In this document: positions 58,288 through 64,000 of the stretch, piece after piece
Layout: every line of letters begins with the position of its first letter
Position numbering within the stretch: the first letter of the stretch is position 1
DNA from: Oceanospirillaceae bacterium
GTDB taxonomy: Bacteria; Pseudomonadota; Gammaproteobacteria; Pseudomonadales; Oceanobacteraceae
NCBI GenBank assembly: GCA_024234265.1
Contig: JACKOM010000009.1
Span: 26,945-90,944, forward strand
DNA: 64,000 bases
Direction: 5' to 3'
Notes under the pieces: model-generated
What the model was told of the DNA's origin: nothing
What the model saw: the letters and a program-made list of their open reading frames with translations, nothing else
Databases searched by the model: none
Position numbers and translations under genes: made by a program

Positions 58288-60855
58288 ATGGCGGTTAGCG
58301 AAGATGTAAGTCAGCATACGCCCATGATGCAGCAATATCTGCGCATCAAAGCCCAGCACGTTAATGAAGTCCTGTTTTACCGCATGGGGGACTTCTACGA
58401 GTTGTTTTTTGACGATGCTAAAAAAGCTGCACGCATCCTCGATATCACCCTCACCGCCCGGGGCAAAAGTAATGGCGAGCCAATCCCCATGGCGGGTATT
58501 CCTTTCCATGCGGCCGATGGATATATCGCCAAACTGGTGAAACGCGGTGAATCCGTTGCGATTGCCGAGCAAATGGGTGATCCGGCCGAAAGCAAAGGGC
58601 CGGTTGAGCGTCAGGTGGTACGTATCATCACCCCCGGTACCCTGAGCGATGAAACCTTCTTGGATGAGCGCCGCGATGCCCTGCTTGTCGCCATCTACAG
58701 CCACAAAGATAAACACGGTATCGCCAGCCTGGACATCAGCGCCGGGCGTTTCCATGTGCTTGAACTTCAGGGTGACAGCGCCCTGCAGGCGGAAATTGAA
58801 CGCCTGCGCCCTGCGGAACTGCTGATTGCAGATGATTATGCCTACCCGGAATTTATCAGCCAGCGCGCCGGCCTGCGCCGTCAGCCGCCGTGGGAATTTG
58901 AAACCGACACCTGCATGCGCCTTCTGACCACCCAGTTTCAAACCAAAGATTTACACGGTTTTGGCTGCCAGGACATGCCCTATGCCATCCGCGCCGCCGG
59001 CTGCCTGATGCATTACGCGCGGGATACCCAGCGCACCGCCCTGCCCCATATCCGCACTATCCGTGTTGAGCAGCAGGATGATGCTATTCAAATGGATGCC
59101 GCCACGCGCAAAAACCTGGAGATCGACCAGAACCTTAACGGCGGCACTGAATATACCCTCGCCTGGGTCATGGACCGTACCGCCACCGCTATGGGCAGCC
59201 GTATGTTGCGCCGCTGGTTAAACCGCCCCCTGCGTGATGCTAAACAAATCAACCAGCGTCTGGATGCCATTGAAGCTTTTGTGCAGACCTACGCTTACGA
59301 AGTGAGCCACGGCATCCTCAAACAAATCGGCGATATCGAACGTATCCTTGCCCGTGTTGCCCTGCGCTCTGCCCGTCCACGGGATTTTGCCCGTCTGCGT
59401 GATGGCCTTGCGGTTTTACCTGAACTGCAAAATGCCCTGGCCCAGGATGGCCTCGCGCCGGTGAAAAAACTCGCACAAAGTGCCGGCACCTATCCGCAAC
59501 TGGTGGCGTTACTGCAAAAAGCCATTATCGAAAATCCACCTGTGGTGATCCGCGAAGGTGGCGTCATTGCCGATGGTTATGATGCCGAACTAGACGAACT
59601 GCGCGGTTTAAGTGAAAACGCCGGCCAGTTCCTGCTGGATATCGAAACCCGTGAACGTGAGCGTACCGGTTTGTCCAGCCTGAAGGTCGGTTACAACCGT
59701 GTGCACGGTTATTACATCGAACTCAGTCAGGGCCAGGCCGATAAAGCGCCGACTGAATATATCCGCCGCCAGACCCTGAAAAACGCCGAGCGTTTTATCA
59801 CGCCTGAGCTGAAAGTTTTTGAAGATAAAGCCCTGTCGAGTAAGAGCCGTGCCCTGTCGCGGGAAAAAGAGCTTTATGAAGGGCTGCTGGATGTTCTTTT
59901 AGAACATCTCGCTGACTTGCAGGAAACCGCCGCCGCACTCTCAGAACTGGATGTGCTCGGTAACCTCGCAGAGCGTGCCGTGACCCTGCAATTCTGCCGC
60001 CCGCAGCTGAGCAAACAGGCCGGCCTGGATATTCAGCAGGGCCGCCACCCCGTGATTGAAGCCGTGCTCGAAACCCCTTTTGTGGCCAACGATCTGCAAT
60101 TCGATAACAAACGCCGCATGTTAATCATCACCGGCCCGAACATGGGTGGTAAATCGACCTTCATGCGCCAGGCGGCCCTGATCACATTGCTCGCCCACGC
60201 GGGCAGTTATGTACCGGCTAAAGCTGCATGCATAGGCCCGGTGGATAAAATTTTCACGCGTATGGGATCAAGCGATGACTTAGCCGGCGGGCGTTCTACC
60301 TTCATGGTGGAAATGACCGAAACCGCTAACATTCTGCATAACGCCACGGCTAACAGCTTAGTGTTGATGGATGAAGTGGGCCGCGGCACCAGCACCTTTG
60401 ACGGTTTATCCCTTGCCTGGGCCTGCGCAGAACATCTCGCCAAAGAAGTGAAAGCCTTCACCCTGTTTGCAACACATTATTTTGAAATGACCCAGTTGCC
60501 TGAACAGCTGAAAAATGTCGCAAACGTGCACCTGACCGCCACAGAACACGATGACCACATAGTGTTTTTACACCACGTGCAGGAAGGCCCCGCCAGCCAG
60601 AGTTACGGCCTGCAGGTCGCTAAACTGGCCGGTGTGCCTGCGGGCGTGATTCGCGAAGCCAAAGAAAAACTTCTGCAACTCGAACACACCAGCGTGGATT
60701 TACAGCAATCAAGCGCTAAACCACCTATGCAGGTTGATCTGTTTGCCAGCGGCCCGTCCGATGTGGAAATTGCCTTATCGAAGCTGGATATTGACGGGTT
60801 AAGCCCCCGTCAGGCCCTTGAAGAGCTGTATCGTTTAAAAGAAAAGCTGAAATAA
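58288..60855 (+). CDS. mutS: DNA mismatch repair protein MutS
   Basis: 855 residues. The mismatch-binding Phe-x-Glu is in VLFYRMGDFYELF, the clamp and lever lie in the middle, and the ATPase has Walker A ITGPNMGGKSTFMRQ, Walker B NSLVLMDEVGRGTSTFDGLS and the FATHYFEM block. A C-terminal tetramer segment is present. It recognises mismatches and recruits MutL. Divergent from cinA. Confidence 0.98.
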   Translation: MAVSEDVSQHTPMMQQYLRIKAQHVNEVLFYRMGDFYELFFDDAKKAARILDITLTARGKSNGEPIPMAGIPFHAADGYIAKLVKRGESVAIAEQMGDPAESKGPVERQVVRIITPGTLSDETFLDERRDALLVAIYSHKDKHGIASLDISAGRFHVLELQGDSALQAEIERLRPAELLIADDYAYPEFISQRAGLRRQPPWEFETDTCMRLLTTQFQTKDLHGFGCQDMPYAIRAAGCLMHYARDTQRTALPHIRTIRVEQQDDAIQMDAATRKNLEIDQNLNGGTEYTLAWVMDRTATAMGSRMLRRWLNRPLRDAKQINQRLDAIEAFVQTYAYEVSHGILKQIGDIERILARVALRSARPRDFARLRDGLAVLPELQNALAQDGLAPVKKLAQSAGTYPQLVALLQKAIIENPPVVIREGGVIADGYDAELDELRGLSENAGQFLLDIETRERERTGLSSLKVGYNRVHGYYIELSQGQADKAPTEYIRRQTLKNAERFITPELKVFEDKALSSKSRALSREKELYEGLLDVLLEHLADLQETAAALSELDVLGNLAERAVTLQFCRPQLSKQAGLDIQQGRHPVIEAVLETPFVANDLQFDNKRRMLIITGPNMGGKSTFMRQAALITLLAHAGSYVPAKAACIGPVDKIFTRMGSSDDLAGGRSTFMVEMTETANILHNATANSLVLMDEVGRGTSTFDGLSLAWACAEHLAKEVKAFTLFATHYFEMTQLPEQLKNVANVHLTATEHDDHIVFLHHVQEGPASQSYGLQVAKLAGVPAGVIREAKEKLLQLEHTSVDLQQSSAKPPMQVDLFASGPSDVEIALSKLDIDGLSPRQALEELYRLKEKLK

Positions 60856-60915
60856 AAATCCATGGCTTTATACTTTATAAGCATAAAGCTATAACCCAAG
60901 ACTCTAGTGTTATTC

Positions 60916-60944
60916 TTGCCTGCAATACGGTGCCTCACTAGAAT
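60916..60944 (+). promoter_or_regulatory. Sigma-70 promoter of fdxA
   Basis: TTGCCT (60916-60921), 17-base spacer, TAGAAT (60939-60944); leader of about 55 bases before the fdxA ATG. Confidence 0.6.
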
Positions 60945-61005
60945 GTCGGGTTTTTGAAGAACCGTGATTGCGGCCTCGCCGCCCATAATAACTGAGGCAA
61001 GTTAG

Positions 61006-61329
61006 ATGGCATTTGTCGTAACTGAAAATTGCATCAAGTGTAAGTACACCGACTGTGTGGAAGTATGCCCCGTAGACTGTTTCTACGAAGGCCCGAACTT
61101 CCTGGTTATTCACCCTGATGAGTGCATCGATTGTGCGCTGTGTGAGCCAGAGTGCCCTGCAGAAGCAATTTTCTCTGAAGATGAAGTGCCTGCTGGCCAG
61201 GAAGCATTCATCGAGCTCAACCGCGAGCTGTCAGAGGAATGGCCAAACATCACTGAAATGAAAGACAAGCTGCCTGACGCCGCCGAGTGGGATGGTGTCG
61301 CTGATAAACTCCAGCATCTGGAGCGCTAA
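61006..61329 (+). CDS. fdxA: 7Fe ferredoxin FdxA
   Basis: 107 residues. Cluster cysteines in ENCIKCKYTDCVEVCPVDCF and DECIDCALCEPECPAEAIF: one 3Fe-4S and one 4Fe-4S site as in Azotobacter/Pseudomonas FdxA. Small soluble electron carrier; its physiological partner is usually not known. Between mutS and rpoS as in Pseudomonas. Confidence 0.95.
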   Translation: MAFVVTENCIKCKYTDCVEVCPVDCFYEGPNFLVIHPDECIDCALCEPECPAEAIFSEDEVPAGQEAFIELNRELSEEWPNITEMKDKLPDAAEWDGVADKLQHLER

Positions 61330-61337
61330 AATAAAAA

Positions 61338-61357
61338 GAGGCGGCTTTCGCCGCCTC
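61338..61357 (+). terminator. Terminator of fdxA
   Basis: GAGGCGGC pairs with GCCGCCTC across TTTC, eight bases after the stop; only a weak T-run (TTCT). The rest of the 288-base gap up to rpoS holds no gene that I can see. Confidence 0.75.
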
Positions 61358-61578
61358 TTCTACTGCACCCTAGGTGTCATCCTGACAGATCATCCCGATC
61401 ATTCCGCTACAGCATCCTGCCGCCAACATCCTGTCATCACGATATTCCCTTACCGCTGTTATAAACATAATACAGTTCTTTTATTCGACAAGTCGTTCTG
61501 CGCCAACCTTTACATCCGTTTACGCCAAATTAATACAACAGCATGATTACGGACATTTTGAATATAATTTGCAGCCAA

Positions 61579-61607
61579 TAAAAAAGGCGGCCAAGCCGCC
61601 TTTTTAT
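61579..61607. terminator. Terminator of rpoS
   Basis: AAAAAAGGCGGC pairs with GCCGCCTTTTT around CAA, just after the rpoS stop on the minus strand. Confidence 0.88.
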
Positions 61608-61617
61608 TCCCTGAAAA

Positions 61618-62658
61618 TCAGGCCTCGTTAACACCGAATAATGCACCGGCATTCAGGCCCTGTTTCTCCATGATTTCACGCATACGTTTTAAGGCTTCCA
61701 CCTGAATCTGACGCACACGCTCACGGGTTAAACCAATTTCTTTACCCACTTCTTCCAAAGTACTGCTTTCACAACCACGCAGACCAAAACGACGGGAAAT
61801 CACTTCGCGTTGTTTATCGGTTAATTCATCCAGCCAGGCATCGAGGTTGCTGGTCAGATCATCATCCTGCAGCAGCTGACATGGATCTGCATAATTTTCA
61901 TCGGAGATAGTATCGAGTACGGATTTATCGGAGTTATAACCCAGTGGGGTATCAACAGAAGTCACACGCTCATTGAGGCTTAACATGCGCTTCACGTCGT
62001 CAACGGGTTTTTCCAGCAGTTCAGCAATTTCTTCTGCGGAGGGTTCGTGATCAAGTTTCTGGGTTAATTCACGGGCGGCACGTAAATAAACGTTTAATTC
62101 TTTAACAACATGAATAGGTAAACGAATGGTACGGGTCTGGTTCATGATGGCACGTTCAATGGTTTGACGTATCCACCAGGTAGCGTAGGTTGAAAAACGG
62201 AAACCACGTTCGGGGTCAAACTTTTCAACAGCGCGGATTAAACCTAAGTTACCCTCTTCAATTAAATCCAGCAGGGTTAAACCACGGTTCACATAACGGC
62301 GGGAAATCTTTACAACCAAACGCAGGTTACTTTCGATCATGCGTTTGCGGCCTTTTTCATCCCCTTTACGCGCCAAGCGTGCAAAGTGCACTTCTTCTTC
62401 CGGGCTTAATAAAGGCGAAAAGCCAATTTCATTTAAATACAGCTGGGTTGCATCCAGGTTTCGCTGAGCATCTGCTTCACGGTCACGTACACTTAACAAC
62501 TCTTCAGGTGCGTCATCGTCGGTGCTTGCGTCGTCCTGTAATTCTGCTTCGTCAATTACGATATCGTTGTCGAGATCGTCTAATTCCCTTTGTACCGCCA
62601 TAATCATGTCCGCCATGTTATTGTTGTTGTACTGGAACATATTCAAGTTTTGTTCCAA
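61618..62658 (-). CDS. rpoS: RNA polymerase sigma factor RpoS
   Basis: 346 residues. Region 1.2 (TQLYLNEIGFSPLLSPEEEV), 2 (MIESNLRLVVKISRRYVNRG, then FRFSTYATWWIRQTIERAIM), 3 and 4.2 (TLEEVGKEIGLTRERVRQIQ). The N-terminus contains an Asp-rich stretch (DDASTDDDAPEE) typical of the RpoS of Pseudomonas relatives. Master sigma factor of stationary phase and stress. Sits between nlpD and fdxA. Confidence 0.97.
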   Translation of the reverse strand: MEQNLNMFQYNNNNMADMIMAVQRELDDLDNDIVIDEAELQDDASTDDDAPEELLSVRDREADAQRNLDATQLYLNEIGFSPLLSPEEEVHFARLARKGDEKGRKRMIESNLRLVVKISRRYVNRGLTLLDLIEEGNLGLIRAVEKFDPERGFRFSTYATWWIRQTIERAIMNQTRTIRLPIHVVKELNVYLRAARELTQKLDHEPSAEEIAELLEKPVDDVKRMLSLNERVTSVDTPLGYNSDKSVLDTISDENYADPCQLLQDDDLTSNLDAWLDELTDKQREVISRRFGLRGCESSTLEEVGKEIGLTRERVRQIQVEALKRMREIMEKQGLNAGALFGVNEA

Positions 62659-62701
62659 TCACCCAACTTGTTTAAACCCGGACCCTGATTACCTGTCTAT
62701 T

Positions 62702-63547
62702 CTACTTCCTGGGCAGGTAAGTTAACGGATCCACCGGTTTACCATCGAGACGGATTTCAAAATGGAGTTTTGTTTTATCCGTCCCGCTAGAACCTATTTC
62801 GGCAATCGGCTGGCTGACTTTAACTTCCTGATTTTCCTGGACGAGTAACTTGCTGTTGTGGGCATATGCGCTTAAGAAGCGATCATTATGTTTCACAATA
62901 ACTAAGTTGCCGTACCCGAGTAATCCATTCCCTGCATACACAACGGTGCCAGCCGCTGCTGCAAGTACAGGCTCTCCCATGGACCCGGCGATATCAATAC
63001 CCTTATTCACGGGCTGATTTGATGAAAATTTGGCGATCACCTGGCCATTTGTTGGCCATATCCAGCTTGGATCATCCGCCGATGGCGCACTTGGTGGTGT
63101 CACCGGCAGGGCCCGCACAGGCTTTGTAACCACTGGTCTGTCCTGTTTAGCAGGGGGTGTCAAAGTTTTGGTCGGCAATGTACGGGGTGGCGTTGCAGCC
63201 GGTGTGCTGGCCACACGACGACCAATATTGATTTGCTGTCCGGGATAAATGGTATACGGATAATAAATAGAGTTAGCACCTGCTAACTCTTTGTAGTCAG
63301 CGCCGTAGCGCCAGGCAATCGAATACAGGGTTTCACCACGCTGTACTGTATGGGTACCGGTAAAGCCCGTATCCACATCAAACTTCTCATCAACCGATAC
63401 AAAACCGCTGCAGCCACTGAGTAACAAAACGCCAAAAATACTGGCCAGAATAAACATGGCACGCTTGTTTTGTTCCAGATGTAAGGTTTTTTGACGGGGC
63501 AAATTATGTACTTTTGTACTTATTGGAACAAAACCGACTTTTAACAT
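62702..63547 (-). CDS. nlpD: Murein hydrolase activator NlpD
   Basis: About 281 residues from the ATG 63547. A lipobox LLLSGC follows a hydrophobic stretch; then a LysM domain (THTVQRGETLYSIAWRYGAD to YTIYPGQQINIG), a Thr/Pro/Lys linker, and an M23 (LytM) domain, with the NKGIDIAGSMGEPVLAAAAG and KLHFEIRLDGKPVDPLTYLP blocks; the zinc-binding His of the active peptidases is replaced by Asn/Gly, as in the activators. It activates AmiC at division. Starts at 63457 (directly before the helix) or 63700 are possible; 63547 leaves basic residues before the signal helix. Confidence 0.88.
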   Translation of the reverse strand: MLKVGFVPISTKVHNLPRQKTLHLEQNKRAMFILASIFGVLLLSGCSGFVSVDEKFDVDTGFTGTHTVQRGETLYSIAWRYGADYKELAGANSIYYPYTIYPGQQINIGRRVASTPAATPPRTLPTKTLTPPAKQDRPVVTKPVRALPVTPPSAPSADDPSWIWPTNGQVIAKFSSNQPVNKGIDIAGSMGEPVLAAAAGTVVYAGNGLLGYGNLVIVKHNDRFLSAYAHNSKLLVQENQEVKVSQPIAEIGSSGTDKTKLHFEIRLDGKPVDPLTYLPRK

Positions 63548-63703
63548 ATTTAACCGCTTAAAATTTTTTATCTTATTAATAAACGATATAAAAAAACGAT
63601 TGAGCGCACATTTCAAATTTCCGGCAAAAGCCTGAATGACAAGAATCCGCTGCCACAAAAGCCCATTTACCCCTCTTTTTGCCGGTTTACATGTGTACAT
63701 AAA

Positions 63704-64000
63704 TTACTCAGAAGCCATTTTTTTACCGGCCCGCTCCAGTAACAGAACAGAAATAATCGCAGCACCGGCGAGCAATATCGCCAGCAGAATTTGCGGATCC
63801 TGCACTTCAAATGGCAATATCGGCCATTCCTGTACTGGTACAGATTGGCCGTGACTGTCTATACGGGAAACCAACACTTCTTTCCATGGCCATATTTTCA
63901 CCAGGGCACCGGCCATAAAACCGGTGAGTACTGACATGGTTAAATTAAAGTGATGATGTAATAACCAGGACAAAACCCGTGAAAACGACAAAATCCCCAC
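63704..64000 (-). CDS. DUF368 family membrane protein, C-terminal part
   Basis: The reading frame is open to the window edge, so only the last 98 or so residues are present and the start is outside. FSRVLSWLLHHHFNLTMSVL, TGFMAGALVKIWPWK and a final membrane helix (ILLAILLAGAAIISVLLL) are the characteristic end of DUF368 proteins. This family (PopT) has been linked to flipping undecaprenyl phosphate across the membrane, the same carrier dealt with by UppP in this window. Confidence 0.8.
   Translation of the reverse strand: MGILSFSRVLSWLLHHHFNLTMSVLTGFMAGALVKIWPWKEVLVSRIDSHGQSVPVQEWPILPFEVQDPQILLAILLAGAAIISVLLLERAGKKMASE

Noticed and set aside
58192..58941. 250-codon upstream extension of the cinA reading frame
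   Set aside because: It is antisense to the 5' part of mutS, lacks homology, and the CinA domain begins exactly at the ATG 58191.

Overview
The window looks like chromosomal DNA of a gammaproteobacterium, most likely near the Pseudomonadales/Cellvibrionales (Cellvibrio-like). This rests on the order alaS-lysC-csrA-tRNA-Ser/Arg, the block recX-recA-cinA-mutS-fdxA-rpoS-nlpD, a one-gene CsrA, a lipase with its own foldase, NhaB, a Na+-pumping OadGAB and an AlgP-like histone H1 mimic. I see no prophage, no CRISPR array and no complete insertion sequence. The accessory content is small: miniature inverted-repeat elements, dispersed intergenic repeats and a few orphan genes.

Layout. 1-3237: Gld-type ABC exporter (auxiliary protein, permease, ATPase). 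3586-6250: plsB and the start of a haemolysin-III family gene, both broken by a dense series of single-base frame changes. 6842-8694: secreted lipase and its foldase. 8760-10208: predicted beta-propeller lipoprotein. 10354-15235: one leftward operon moaA-nhaB-modA-modB-modC. 15367-15632: a full-length MITE. 15913-17055: nnrS. 17368-18565: orphan lipoprotein and a structured intergenic repeat. 18658-20444: moaB-moeA operon. 20548-20661: candidate small RNA facing away from moaB. 20919-28385: ICMT-like methyltransferase, rsmJ, uppP, tsaB, an SGNH hydrolase with an internal stop, a DsbA-fold/PDZ lipoprotein, an H1-like AT-hook protein and hemH. 28503-39358: adk, ppc, rmuC, a MauG-like dihaem peroxidase, ygiQ, slyD. 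39582-42982: oadGAB. 43208-48184: dusC and an H-NOX nitric-oxide signalling locus. 48218-64000: three tRNAs and the housekeeping block csrA to nlpD, ending inside a DUF368 gene.

How it fits together. A recurrent theme is low-oxygen nitrogen-oxide metabolism. Molybdate uptake (modABC) and molybdenum cofactor synthesis (moaA, moaB, moeA), NnrS, and an H-NOX NO sensor with kinase and two response regulators all lie here. A perfect FNR/Anr palindrome stands in front of moaB and an 8/10 site in front of nnrS, each with its -10 hexamer the same distance downstream. The nitrate or nitrite reductases themselves are not in the window. A second theme is sodium: NhaB and OadGAB.

The most interesting unexplained items are: the structured transcript with a terminator that shares the FNR palindrome with moaB; the H-NOX kinase cut by a single in-frame amber codon; a MITE family, one copy of which sits three bases before the recX start and carries its Shine-Dalgarno; an SGNH hydrolase cut by one ochre codon before its catalytic Asp/His; a hairpin between the Shine-Dalgarno and the start codon of the lipase foldase; and the DsbA-fold/PDZ lipoprotein. 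The frameshift burst at 3586-6250 crosses a gene boundary, so it may be a sequence-quality problem rather than biology.
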